Assembly: GCA_028829895.1 (NCBI GenBank)
Contig: CM054178.1
Span: 89,106,058 to 89,170,057, forward strand
Length of the DNA stretch: 64,000 bases
Direction: 5' to 3'
DNA from: Sinotaia quadrata
Taxonomy: Eukaryota > Mollusca > Gastropoda > Architaenioglossa > Viviparidae
Shown here: piece after piece, positions 24,733 through 36,906 of the stretch
Numbering within the stretch: the first letter of the stretch is position 1
Layout of the letters: every line of letters starts with the position of its first letter
Program-made: the position numbers and the translations under genes
The notes under the pieces: generated by a model
Told to the model about the DNA's origin: nothing
Seen by the model: the letters and a program-made list of their open reading frames with translations, nothing else
The model's database searches: none

Positions 24733-24990
24733 TAAAACATTTTTATTGCAGTGTTTTATACTCTGTCTAAAACATTTCTATTGCAGTGTGTTTTATACTC
24801 TGTCTAAAACATTTCTATTGCAGTGTTTTATACTCTGTCTAAAACATTTCTATTGCAGTGTGTTTTATACTCTGACTAAAACATTTCTATTGAAGTGTTT
24901 TATACTCTGACTAAAACATTTCTATTGCAGTGTGCTTCATACTGTAACTAAAACATTTCTATTGCAGTGTGCTTTATACTGTAACTAAAA
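24733..24990 (+). repeat. Alternating 35/37-bp minisatellite
   Basis: Seven copies of TAAAACATTTCTATTGCAGT plus GTTTTATACTCTGTC. Monomers with GTGTTTTATAC and GTGTGTTTTATAC alternate in the first six, a ~72-bp dimer. Confidence 0.9.
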
Positions 24991-25436
24991 CGTTATGTAT
25001 AGCATGTACTATATCATTTGTCTTTCTCTTGTTCGTGTGATAATTCAGTGAACAATAAAAAGAACATAATAGTACGCATTTTCAGCATATTACCCATTTT
25101 TACAACACACTACACATTTACAGCACACTACACGTGTCTGACATACCAGTTCATAGAGATAAATTTACATTGTTTTTTTATTTCACCTTCGTAATTATAA
25201 TTATTTCTCTTGTATTGAGGAAATGTTATCTTATGACCAGCACTAAAGCTGGAATTATTCTTGATTATAATTATTGAAACCATGCAATGAGGTGTCGTGA
25301 TTGTTACAGGCATTCGAACACAAACGTAGTGAGAAACTACCAAACACAATAATTGCCAAAACTAGCATAAAGCAACAGCCTCTTTAACATTGATTATACT
25401 TATGTATTAGTGAATATGCGCTTATAATGTGTGAAA

Positions 25437-25437
<1 letters not shown>
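24991..25437. other. No gene seen
   Basis: A short ACAC(A/T)CTACAC(A/G) repetition near 25090-25135; otherwise unremarkable. Confidence 0.55.

Positions 25438-25492
<55 letters not shown>
25438..25492 (+). repeat. (GT)n microsatellite
   Basis: About 27 GT units. Confidence 0.97.
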
Positions 25493-25493
<1 letters not shown>

Positions 25494-25688
25494 CGTATGT
25501 GAGAACGTACTATATGTTGCGTGAACAGGTGAATGAGCGCGCTTATCGCTGTAAAAGAATGTGTTTCTGTACAAGGATTGGTTGAAATCGGGGTCACAAG
25601 AGATATAAGGAGAAACATATGGAGAGAGAGTATGTTTCTCCTTATTTTCTGTTTTTCTTTATTCTCCGCTATCTCTCTTTCATTATAC

Positions 25689-25720
25689 ACACACACACAC
25701 GCACACACGCACACACACCA
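25689..25720 (+). repeat. (CA)n microsatellite, impure
   Basis: CA units with G interruptions. Confidence 0.85.
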
Positions 25721-25828
25721 TTTACACACGTCGATACCATCCAAGTCGATCAACTACATGTTTTTCTTTGATCATCCACCTTCCAATTAATAGCCACCCG
25801 CAACAAACAGATGACTTAAGGGGCTCGT

Positions 25829-25937
25829 CCATTTCTTACTGGCTGCCAGCAGAGTGACGTCATCACACCTAATCCTACCAATCGGCATGCTTCCACGTGG
25901 CTTCTAGCCGCCGATGAGATTGTGCCAGCAAGAAGTG
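25829..25937. promoter_or_regulatory. Imperfect palindrome carrying CRE, CCAAT and E-box motifs
   Basis: Outer arms CCATTTCTTACTGGC (25829-25843) and GCCAGCAAGAAGTGG (25923-25937) are near reverse complements; inner arms ATCGGC and GCCGAT nest inside. Between them lie a full CRE TGACGTCA (25855-25862), CCAATCGG (25878-25885) and CCACGTGG (25893-25900). The sites are exact consensus matches. A promoter or enhancer is one reading; a MITE-like element with terminal inverted repeats is another. Confidence 0.4.
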
Positions 25938-26787
25938 GAAGTGTTTGTCTTCTTGTTGAAAAATACCTTCCCTTTTTTTCTTTCTTTTTTTTCCAAGTAA
26001 GAAAACACATATAGAACGAGCTCCAGAACTCATGCACAAACATTGGTTGATTTCTCACTGCGCGTCAAGTGCGATCAGCAGACGAGAAATATTTTGCTTT
26101 CAAAGTAGCGATATCGTACGTGCGTGTGTGCGTGCGTGTGTTAGTGTGCAGTCTTCAATTGCGCCTACAGTGAGCGATGCCAGTTTGTGTCGATGAAGGG
26201 GGGGGGGGGGAGAGTTGTTATTGCGTGCGTGTATTTGTAACAATTAAGTAGGCCACGAACGCTAGGCATAAAAAACACCAAACATGAAAAGTTTGTTTCT
26301 TTTTAGAACGGTTTCACAAGGATAAAGAAATGTGAGTGCATGGCTTTAGAAAGTCAAACTTGCACTTTCTGTCAACAATCATCCAGCTACAGCTCTATCT
26401 ATCGGTTTGTTTGTCTGTTTCTCTCTCTCTCTTTCTTTTCCATCATTAAACTATCCACTGACCCGTCACTCTACCACAAGGCACTGTTCTCCGTCTATAG
26501 TCGGGCTAGGTACAAACAAATATGCGTGTGGAAGGGGGGAAATGCTCGTGCTAGTGCTAAAATATAAGCACACAGTGCAATGTAAGCCTTAGTTACATAT
26601 TCCAAAGTGTGCAAGAGAAAGGGCGAGAACTCAGACCAGTACTACAGACACAATAACATTCACTCGTGAATGCATAAACCTGCCTGGAAGAAGATGAGAA
26701 AATTACTTCAGTGTTACGAAACGCAATTTAATATACAAGGTGGCCCTGACAAATGCAAAACATTTGTTCTAATCAAAGCAAACAAAC

Positions 26788-26789
<2 letters not shown>
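25938..26789. other. No gene seen; G13 tract
   Basis: Complex sequence with a G13 run at 26198-26210 and a CGTGCGTG-type run near 26118-26141. Frames at 26340-26592 have no recognised domain. Confidence 0.55.

Positions 26790-26850
<61 letters not shown>
26790..26850 (+). repeat. (CA)n microsatellite
   Basis: About 30 CA units. Confidence 0.97.
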
Positions 26851-26852
<2 letters not shown>

Positions 26853-27082
26853 GCCAGTGTGTACAACACAGCTCACAAAATGGACGCATGCCGGTTTCGT
26901 ACTTAAAAACACAACCAAGTATTTAACATATTTCTTGTATATATTTGCATAAAGGCTATTGCTGCATTAACTATTATAGTTCCATTTGTGTACACGAATG
27001 TCGAAAGAGTTGAAAATTCACGTTAGTACTTTGAAAATTAAAGTGGGGAATTACAAGTTCTGTACACATACATGAGAAAACG

Positions 27083-27180
27083 AATTGGCTTCAGATGTAC
27101 GCAGAAGGCCTTGGGTTCAGGCCCTGCGTTGGTCACTGGGTTTTCTCTCCACCGATCTCCACCAGTTGCACGCCCTTGAA
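27083..27180 (+). mobile_element. SINE-like fragment with B-box
   Basis: TTGGGTTCAGGCCCTG near 27111 resembles a tRNA B box; TTGGCTTCAGATG upstream is a weak A box at shortened spacing. The following GTCACTGGGTTTTCTCTCC resembles the body of tRNA-derived SINEs. A decayed SINE is the best reading. Confidence 0.45.
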
Positions 27181-27371
27181 TATCTAAGCTTTTACAGCTC
27201 CTTCATTAATTAGTACAAATAAATTCCCATTATTATTATTACTAGTGGTAACAGTAGTGTTTGTAGTAACTTCATCATCATCATGACTTTTCCATTATTG
27301 TTGTAGTTTTATTTTTTATTTTGTTAGTTATCGCAATATAGTAATTGGAGTCTTGTTTGTTGTCACTAAGA

Positions 27372-27740
27372 TTTTTATGACCGAATATATGTGTGATAGA
27401 GGGCAATACCTAATTATCGGACCAAATACCCGAATATATACATGAGAGAGGCCGAACCTAAATTTCGGACCAATTACCGGAATATATGCGTGAAAGAGGC
27501 CGATACCTAATTATTGGACCAAATACCCGAATGTATACGTAATAGAAGTCAATATCTAATACCCGAATGTAATTTCCGATAGAGGTCGATAATTAAATTC
27601 CGGATCAAACACCCGAATATTGTACATATGTGATGGAGGACGACACCTAAATTTAGCACCAAATGCCCGAATGTATACATGATAATGGCCCATGTCTAAA
27701 TTTCGCCGATAACTAAATTTAATACCAAATATCCAAAATG
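27372..27740 (+). repeat. ~49-50 bp degenerate minisatellite
   Basis: About seven diverged copies with CCGAATATATACATGA and GACCAAATACCCGAAT. Confidence 0.8.
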
Positions 27741-27909
27741 CAGTCATTAGAGAGAAGGAAATTATGAAAAAGTATGAAATCTCTACTCGCTTATGAAAAT
27801 GATAACTTGGAGAACATTAATAAGCTTTTTGGCAATGATTTCAAATTGGTATGGCATAGCTATAGTGTCATGTGTGTGAGTATTATGGGTACGTGTGTGT
27901 ATATATATG

Positions 27910-27910
<1 letters not shown>

Positions 27911-27979
<69 letters not shown>
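27911..27979 (+). repeat. (GT)n microsatellite
   Basis: About 34 uninterrupted GT units. Confidence 0.97.
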
Positions 27980-27982
<3 letters not shown>

Positions 27983-28110
27983 AAAATAAGTTCAGTCGAA
28001 GTAGTGAGTTACAGATTCATTAAAGTTCAAGTTCACATTCCACATTTTCACCCATGAGTGCAAGGAAGCTCCTGTGATAACTAAATAGTAATCGTGCTTT
28101 TACCGTTAAT

Positions 28111-28411
28111 TTTACTAATGACAGGAATAAGAGCTTGTTATGCCTCTCTCTAGCTCTTTGTTTACTAATGACAGGAATAAGAGCTTGTTATGCCTCTCTC
28201 TAGCTCTTTGTTTACTAATGACAGGAATAAGAGCTTGTTATGCCTCTCTCTAGCTCTTTGTTTACTAATGACAGGAATAAGAGCTTGTTATGCCTCTCTC
28301 TAGCTCTTTGTTTACTAATGACAGGAATAAGAGCTTGTTATGCCCCTCTCTAGCTCTTTGTTTACTAATGACAGGAATAAAAGCTTGTTATGCCTCTCTC
28401 TAACTCTTTGT
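28111..28411 (+). repeat. 50-bp minisatellite
   Basis: Six almost identical copies containing ACTAATGACAGGAATAAGAG and TATGCCTCTCTCTAGCTCTT; low divergence suggests recent expansion. Confidence 0.95.
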
Positions 28412-28915
28412 TTAATTTCAGAGCGCTTTTACATGTCTTTCTCTGTCTGTTTAATAATGAATGTTTTAGTCTGTTTGCTTCTTCCACTTCAGTCTGTTTA
28501 ATAATGAAGACTTTGTTTTGCCTGTTCTTTGCACTTCTGTTTTGAATTTGGCTTTCATATGCATATCTTTAGCTTTCAGTCTACTAAGTAATAAAAGCTT
28601 TATTATGCCCGACTCTTGCTCTTTTAGTCTGTTTAAAATAGAAATCCTTATTATGCCTCTCCATAGCTCTTCTGTCTGTCTAATGCAGAAGGTTTTAGTA
28701 GGCCTGTCTCTTGCTCTTCTGTCTGTCTAATGCAGAAGGTTTTAGTATGCCTGTCTCTTGCTCTTCTGTCTGTCTAATGCAGAAGGTTTTAGTATGCCTG
28801 TCTCTTGCTCTTCTGTCTGTCTAATGCAGAAGGTTTTACTATCCCTGTCTCTTGCTCTTCTCTTTGTCTAATGCAGAAGGTTTTAGTATGCCTGTCTCTT
28901 GCTCTTCTATTTACA
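28412..28915 (+). repeat. 47-50 bp minisatellite related to the preceding array
   Basis: The first part holds diverged monomers; from 28670 five close copies of a 47-bp unit (GTCTAATGCAGAAGGTTTTA, ATGCCTGTCTCTTGCTCTTC). The TATGCCT...CTCTTGCTCTT portion matches the 50-bp unit upstream. Confidence 0.85.
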
Positions 28916-29149
28916 CGATCTGCAGACATGATTTTTAATCGATACCAAATAGTATCAGTTTTGAATTGTTTCCCCTCTTTCTTCTCATCGTCTACTGTCA
29001 AGTTTGGACTGTGAGAACAGGTCCTAATACTTTTAACTCGAACAGTTCCGCCATCTTTATTGCACAATAAAGCCGGGAGCTGCTTGTTGGGATTTATATT
29101 TTCGGACTGCAGTGGGCAAATTTAACTGACATTTTGGTCTGCCAATTCC

Positions 29150-29390
29150 ACTGATTGACAATAAGTGAAGGGAGAAAGTTTAAAATTTTTACATTAACAT
29201 TGACAATAAGTGAAGGGAGAAAGTTTAAAAGGTTTACATTAAGATAGACAATAGTTAAGGGAGAAAGTTTACATTAAGATAGACAATAAGTGAAAGGAGA
29301 AAGTTTAAAAGGTTTACATTAAAATAGACAATAGTTAAGGGAGAAAGTTTACATTAAGATAGACAATAAGTGAAGGGAGAAAATTCAAAA
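29150..29390 (+). repeat. Minisatellite with long and short units
   Basis: GACAATAAGTGAAGGGAGAA with AAAGTTTAAAAGGTTTACAT; full units and units lacking TTTAAAAGG alternate. Confidence 0.85.
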
Positions 29391-29451
29391 GCAAAACCCA
29401 CGAGGGGTCGTTTTGTGACGCTGCACATCGCATGATACTTATTATTGACAT

Positions 29452-29745
29452 CGCGCTTGTAAATGTAATAAGAGATTAAATTTGAACTCACAAATTCATG
29501 CTTTGTGAATGTAATAAGATATTAAATTTGAACTCACAAATTCATGCCTTGTAAATGTAATAAGAGATTAAATTTGAACTCACAAATTCATGACTTGTGA
29601 ATGTAATAAGAGATTAAATTTGAACTCACAAATTCATGACTTGTGAATGTAATAAGAGATTAAATTTGAACTCACAAATTCATGACTTGTGAATGTAATA
29701 AGATATTAAATTTGAACTCACAAATTAATGCCTTGTGAATGAATC
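29452..29745 (+). repeat. 46-47 bp minisatellite
   Basis: Six copies of TGTAATAAGAGATTAAATTT followed by GAACTCACAAATTCATG. Confidence 0.95.
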
Positions 29746-29989
29746 ACTTAAGCTTGAATGAATATGGGATGTTTGGTTTTTCACAATGGAGAGAAGTTAG
29801 AACTTTTGGCAGTGCTAAAATGGCCCTGCTGTTATGGACTGATAACCGAATAGAGTGTTTGTACTGTTTTGTGGTGAATCTGTCTATTTACTAAGATAAA
29901 CTGAGTATAGTTACCATGACGACTGCAAGAAAGGAATGGAATATTCCATACTCATCACTCACCATGCAGGCAGGTCAGGTCTTCTAGCA

Positions 29990-30460
29990 CAAATTGTAAT
30001 AATAAATAGCAAATAATAATAATGAATAGCAAATGAGGAAACTGTAATAATTATATAGCAAAATGTATTAATAATTAGCAAATTGTAGTAATGAATAGCA
30101 AATTATAATAATAAATAGCAACTTGTAATAGTGAATAGCAAATTTCAATAACACACAGCAAATTGTAATAGTGATTAGGATACTATAATAAAAGAGAATT
30201 ATAATAATGAATAGCAAATTATAATGGTGTATTGTAAATTGCAATAATAAATAGCAACTTGTAATTGTAAATAGCAAATTGTAATAATAAATAGCAAATG
30301 TTAGTAATGAATAGCAAATTCCTGCCATGCTGTGTTTCTTCTGTGCCGTACCGCAAAATGAATAGCAAATTATAATAGTGGATTGTAATTTGTAATAATA
30401 AATATCAACTTATAATAATAAATAGCAAATTATAACAATGAATAGCAAATTGCTGCACTA
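29990..30460 (+). repeat. ~21-bp AT-rich minisatellite with foreign filler
   Basis: About twenty copies of AATAGCAAATTGTAATAATG, interrupted at 30323-30357 by unrelated GC-rich sequence. Confidence 0.9.
30323..30357 (+). other. 35-bp filler matching 32651-32685
   Basis: TGCCATGCTGTGTTTCT and GTGCCGTACCGCAAA both occur here and at 32651-32685; 34 of 35 bases agree. The array unit resumes at once on either side. Confidence 0.9.
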
Positions 30461-30479
30461 GGTAGTAATCATTAAAGTG

Positions 30480-30960
30480 GCTATAGTCTTATGTAATTGA
30501 TATAAAGGTGAACTAGATTCTAGGGTGGTAAGCATAACGGTGACTAGATAATATACATTAAAGTCTTAAGTTATTGATATAAAAGTGTGAACTGGATTCT
30601 AGGGTGTTAAACATAATGGTGACTAGATTATAATGTGATAGCCACACAATATGCTAAATTTTAAGGTACTAATATAAAGCCTGAATCTAAGATGATAATC
30701 ACTATGCTAAATTTGAAGGTAGTAAATATAAAGGTCAGCCTGAGTCTAAGATGATAATCGAAAGGCGATCTGGATTGCAAAGTGGTAAGCATAAACATGA
30801 ACTTGATTCAAAGGCAGTAAATAGAAAGGTGAGTAAATTCAAAGATAGAAAGATGAACTTGATTCAAAAGTGGTAAATAGAAAGGAGAACTAGAATTAAG
30901 GGTAGTAAATAAAAAAGGTAAACTTGATCAAAAAGTGGTACTCATAGTGGTTTTTGATAT
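30480..30960 (+). repeat. Degenerate ~35-40 bp repeat
   Basis: Recurrent GGTGAACTAGATTCTA, GATGATAATC and GTAAATAGAAAGG elements. Confidence 0.6.
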
Positions 30961-31014
30961 GCTAAAGTAGTTAAAAGCCTTAGTTGCTAGATTATAAGGT
31001 TTAATGAAATGAAG

Positions 31015-31160
31015 ACGTTGTACCTAACAGGACTTAATACTTAATATCCCGTGTTTAATAGGACTTAAAATTAATATCCCGTGTTTAACATACAGTGTAT
31101 TTACCAGATTGTACTTAACAGTACTTTATACTTAATATCCCGTGTTTAACAGTACTTTAC
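31015..31160 (+). repeat. Short degenerate repeat
   Basis: Three to four copies of TTAATATCCCGTGTTTAACA with AGGACTTAATACT. Confidence 0.7.
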
Positions 31161-31163
31161 ACT

Positions 31164-31870
31164 TTATTTATAATGGAACTCACTGCCTTCTTACACTAAC
31201 ATACTTATTTATAATGGAACTCACTGCCTTCTTCACTAACATACTTATTTATAATGGAACTCACTGCCTTCTTACACTAACATACTTATTTATAATGGAA
31301 CTCACTGCCTTCTTACACTAGCATACTTATTTATAATGGAACTCACTGTCCCAATTACACTAACATACTTATTTATAATGGAACTCACTGCCTTCTTACA
31401 CTAGCATACTTATTTATAATGGAACTCACTGTCCCAATTACACTAACATACTTATTTATAATGGAACTCACTGTCCCCATTACACTAACATACTTATTTA
31501 TAATGAAACTCAATGTCCCATTACACTAACACACTTATTTATAATGAACTCACTGTCCCCATTACACTAACACACCTATTTATAATGTAACTCACTGCCC
31601 TCTTATACTAACACACTGATAATGCAATTCACTGTCCGTACACAAACTAAATGACAATGGAAGTGCCTACCCTTTGATACTAGCACACCTACTGACAATG
31701 TAATCAATATTCTATGACACTAGTACATTTACTGTCAATGGAAATCACTACCGTGATACTAGCACACTAACTGACAATGACAGTCAATACCCTTCGACAC
31801 TAACACACTGACAATAGCTCATTACTGGTAGTGGAAGGCACTAATCTATGACACAAGTACACTTGCTGAT
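31164..31870 (+). repeat. ~41-bp minisatellite decaying rightwards
   Basis: About ten clear copies of CTTATTTATAATGGAACTCA plus CTGCCTTCTTACACTAACAT, then six or seven diverged ones with TGACAATGGAAGTCACTA and ACACTAGCACA. Confidence 0.9.
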
Positions 31871-32000
31871 AATGGAAGTCACTGACCTGAGTCACTAGAA
31901 CACTTTAAAGATACAAATTTTAAAAAATCCCCAGACTTGTAGTCAACCATAAAACATCGCTCTCTGTCGAAATTCATATCGATGCAAAAAAAAAGTGACA

Positions 32001-32004
<4 letters not shown>

Positions 32005-32054
<50 letters not shown>
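32005..32054 (+). repeat. (CT)n microsatellite
   Basis: About 25 CT units. Confidence 0.97.
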
Positions 32055-32056
<2 letters not shown>

Positions 32057-32191
32057 AAACACACACACACGCACGCATGCATGTACAATCACACGCACAA
32101 GCAAATAAACAAATAAAGTTTTCACACTCACACTTACATCATGGTGGACATATATACTTTTGTCATACAATCATATTAGCGCTATTGTATG

Positions 32192-32272
32192 TCTAGATTT
32201 TAGTCTGACGATTACGACCGTAATGGAAATAACTAGATTTCAGTCTAACGATTACGACCGTAATGGAAATAA
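32192..32272 (+). repeat. 40-bp tandem duplication
   Basis: Two copies with CTAACGATTACGACCGTAAT, differing at two or so bases. Confidence 0.9.
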
Positions 32273-32275
32273 CTA

Positions 32276-34380
32276 ATGCCTGCGGCAACAACAAGGAAAC
32301 AAAGAGCACAAAAAACACACAGTTATAAGCACTCACAAAGTTACCTCCACACTTTTCTGAAAATGAGAAATTATGAGTTTAAACAATTAAGAATTACTCA
32401 GACAGATATGAACACACAATGAACCACAGTGGAAAGGGCAGATAACCACTGAATTGAGTAAGAGATACTAAGAGACCCGCAGTGAAGTGAAATGCCTAAG
32501 CATTAGAAAACCGATTCCAGAGCTGTCGCAGACAGACAATGGGGTACAACAACTTCGCTCACAACGACAGTCGAGTGGCGCGTGCTGCCAGCGGCTGGCA
32601 GCAAACAACATTGCGTTCATGCAGCACAGTGATGTGTCGCTGCCGTGCCGTGCCATGCTGTGTTTCTGCTGTGCCGTACCGCAAAGTTACGACGGACGCC
32701 AGCCCATCCCGCCACCCGGCAACAGGAAGCCTGCCACGTCATCTTTTACTCTTGGTTTTGATGCCTCACCCAACTTTAAAAATGATGCACGTCTTATGGT
32801 GTACCCGTTTCCCTGGTACGAACTACCCGCCCACAGTGTCTATTCAACGAGTGTCTCTTTGTCTTTGATCTTCTCGGAAGTCGATTTCGGAATCAAGTGG
32901 TATACACCCGGTTAGTTAAAACATTCAAACGAGGAAACGATACAAGATTGAGTACAAGCAATGCAAACAGAAATTAGATCGACCAGTGCATCTGTTCGCT
33001 TACTGCAATGACAGTCCAAAGTAAAATTAATTAGAAAACTGAAAATTAGAAGAAGGGGTGGGTGGGGTGTATGGGGGGAAAAGATGTCGACAGGGAAAAG
33101 AGGCTCGCAGACAAATGTTATGTTCATCTCATGAAAATTGTGCGAAAACACATTGGTTCTCGGGCTACTCTCATCAGGAAAGGGCAGCACCTTTTGAGAT
33201 TCTAATCCAGCGTGTTCGGCCATTAGCATGGCGGGACCTCTAATCTGTCGCCTTTCAGACGGTTCCTCTGTTCCACCCTCCACCCCACCCTATACGCACT
33301 CACCCTTCCAACCCACCTGCTCACCATTGCAAAGTTGTCATTGTAAATGACGGCGAGCAATGAATGCGACTGTTTCCCAAGGTATGTCGCCATGATTATG
33401 GCCAGGCGACCGATTCTATACAGTTCGATCGAACGCCTCATTAAGAGTGAAATTATTTTATTTCATGTTTTAGGTACTGCAAAGGAATTTGAACCAGCAA
33501 TGTCTATTCCACGCAACAGATGGAAACTGTCTTTAGCGATTGCTAGATGCCAAGCGAGAAGTCGATGGAATGACATGTGAAAAGCCACGTGACGTGAAAG
33601 GGTAGTTTGGTGCAGGAAATAAAAGAAAGAAGAAAGCGAACCGACTCGTGGCACCTCAGGTGATAATGTTTATCCGAAGGCACCGTAGAATGTCAGATGT
33701 TCGTAGGAATTGTTCTTTTTTTCCTCTGCACATCGTATTAACTTTATTTGCACTTTAGACGCAGTTACTTTTGAAATAAACTGAAATCGACTTTACTCCA
33801 TTTATAAGAAAGGCAGCCAATGAACATTGTACGATATTTGTTTGTTAAACCTTATTTTCTTCCCGCAAGTACTATTCGCTTTGACGTGTACATGTAGCTG
33901 ATCTGTATGACACAGATTGAACACGGAATTGGTTCAGTAACAAAACGGAAACTTCTGTGAAAATAGAGTGTGGGGTATCGAACTGTGTCCTGAAAAAATT
34001 GCAGTTTCCCGGTTTCCCAAACTACACGATTCCAGCCTACTGGGGTATGTCTGCTTACCGAAGCTACCTGCATCACAGCCGTTTTGTGATGTCTTTTACA
34101 TTTTCAGACAATTTCGTTCATTCACTGCTATATCTGAGAGGAGCTGCGCAGATGTTCGTTTAACCATTTATGCAACTTTTTTTCAATTTCTTTAAAAATA
34201 CCACCTACATATGAATCTTTGGCTACGTTCAAGTACATGATGTGCCCGCAGCCATTTTTCAAGGTAAGTAAACCCTAATTGTAATTCGAATCATATCATC
34301 ACTGGATTTAATCATATTTACACACATTATCGAAATGATGCAATCATAATGTATATATGTAATCATAAGGTATAGAATAT
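32276..34380. other. Longest repeat-poor, GC-richer block; coding status unknown
   Basis: About 2 kb with no tandem repeats and locally higher GC and CpG (for example 32560-32730). A 142-codon plus-strand frame from an ATG at 32487 (to 32915) and a 123-codon minus frame (32912-33283) are the longest non-repeat frames, but overlapping frames exist, there are no domains I know and codon use looks random. If a gene crosses this window, its exon or promoter is most likely here. Confidence 0.3.
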
Positions 34381-34384
34381 TTTT

Positions 34385-34680
34385 TCGATGTAAAATACAA
34401 ATTTAATTAAAATGTATAGAAGTCATTATATTCCATCGTAAATTACAGATTTAATTAAAATGTATAGAAGTCATTATATTCCATCGTAAAATACAGATTT
34501 AATTAAAATGTATAGAAGTCATTATATTCCATCGTAAAATACTGATTTACTCATAATTTGTAGAAGTAATCACATTTCGTCGTAAAATACAAATTTACTC
34601 ACAATGTATAAAAGTAATCATGTTTAGTCGTAAACTGCAAATCGAATCACTATGTATGGCAATAATCACATTTATAAATT
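34385..34680 (+). repeat. ~48-bp minisatellite
   Basis: Five copies of AATTAAAATGTATAGAAGTC plus ATTATATTCCATCGTAAAAT, the last two diverged. A 16-bp palindrome GATCTAGATCTAGATC follows at 34688-34703. Confidence 0.9.
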
Positions 34681-34703
34681 GGATCAGGATCTAGATCTAG
34701 ATC

Positions 34704-35300
34704 GTAAATTTCAGACACAATCATTATGGAATGCATAATTAAATCATAGTGCATGAAATAAAAACATGTTCAATAAGTAGGAAACTTAAATTATAAAGGA
34801 CATCGTCATATTTAATTACACATTGACCATAAATTATAAAAGTTATTTTCATATTATGTGAATCATGAATCATAAAGTGTGAATCGTTGATAATAGATTA
34901 AGGAAGAGCTAATGATAACGTATGGAAGAAACAATGAAATTGTATGAAAAACATTATCAAAGTGAGTGAAGCATTGATCTCAGCCAAGCAATGCAGAGAC
35001 CTGAAATATAATGAATAACATCTTAAACTGTTCATTATTTGAGAGAGACATTTCATTGTACAGTTTATTAAAGACAAGGAAGTGTTTTGTCTTGTATTCA
35101 CCGAACAATTCCTAACTACAATAATACCAGAGAGTTCTTCCAATGGGTCATGTTGTCTGCAATCTCTCGTGTTTGTGTGAATAAAGAGCAGAGTAGCAGA
35201 CTTACAAGAAAGCTATTTCCACGTAAACGGTTATACTCTAAGATATCGGGGTTTCTTTCCATACTGCTTGATCATCTGGAATTAGCATTCCTTTCTTCAA
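34704..35300. other. No feature seen
   Basis: AT-rich, weakly repetitive AATCAT(A/G) words only. Confidence 0.55.
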
Positions 35301-35305
35301 AGAGG

Positions 35306-35814
<509 letters not shown>

Positions 35815-36906
35815 GGATATTCATTCAGTTTATCCAAGCATAGACATTAGAAGTCAATTAACATAAATATGTAACCAAGTTCATGGATATCAGTTTATCC
35901 TAGCATATATATTAGAAGTCAATTAACATAAATATGTAACCAAGTTCATGGATATCAGTTTATCCTAGCATAGACATTAGAAGTCAATTAACATAAATAT
36001 GTAATCAAATTCATGGATATCAGTACGGAAATGAGAGTAGAGTTTCAGAGAAATAATGAAAGTCAAATGCACATAACCTTTTCAAAGATGACAGCAGTTC
36101 CTGCCAAGTGTTCATAATCATGCAGTTTGCAACAAGTCACTGTCTTTGTTATTCAGGCTATGACCCCACATGTCCCTTCTAGACACATTACACAACTGTT
36201 CCAGAATCTTCGATGAACTCACAAAGCACACCTTAGGGTATCGTCGTAAATTTCACATGCACTATCAAGCACATTATGAGGAATTCTCGACTTTTCACAT
36301 ATAGTATTCAACACACCACAAGGAACATTCATAACAATCTTCATGAATTCTCAAGACCAAACTCAAGCCATATTTTCAGCTGTATTGGCTCTCAAATGCC
36401 CAAATGGAATGCCTCAAATGGACTTTACAGGAATTAACTTACAGCAGCACCTTTTACTGATAAAGCTGATGACAACACTGGATTCAAACGCCAGTCACCA
36501 ATCAAGTACAGTAGTCACTGTTTCTTGGAGCAAAAGGAAAATGGCATGATTTCTCTGCAAAAGTCAAATTAAGGCAGCACTAAATCAATCATATTTCTTC
36601 TCTAAACTCCTTTCATCTCTAAAATTCCCCCCTCTCTTATTCTCATCTTACAAAATCCTGCAACAATTATTTTTTTGTTAGCCCAATAAACACACAGCAT
36701 AAGAAAAATATCATCGATCAAAATTCACAAGTATAATGTACAATGTAGTCAAATTAATGAACACAGAAATAATGGTACAATTACACCAGCATTCTCTAAT
36801 TCAAATCATAAATCAACAGCAAACATATATGCAATATTCTAAGTCCATTTTTCTTTATCAGTCAGTTAACTTACCATAAGCTATCAATCGCCTTTATGAC
36901 TGGACT
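35815..36906 (-). mobile_element. 3' LTR remnant (copy D) of a Ty3/gypsy relic
   Basis: The reverse complement aligns with copy C from the GGTCATAAAAG-like segment through TTCCGTA...ATTTATGT, and with copy E over about 620 bp. It lies just past the integrase remnant in the same orientation, the place of a 3' LTR. Its 5' third is missing: the integrase stops and LTR sequence resumes mid-element at 36906, so a deletion removed the end of pol and the start of the LTR. Confidence 0.7.
35826..36020 (-). repeat. 65-bp tandem repeat grown inside LTR copy D
   Basis: Three copies, exact 65-bp period, containing AGAAGTCAATTAACATAAAT. Copy C has this segment once near 22700-22745. Confidence 0.92.

Noticed and set aside
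31879..32170. Arg/Glu-alternating frames
   Set aside because: Translation of the CT microsatellite on the opposite strand.
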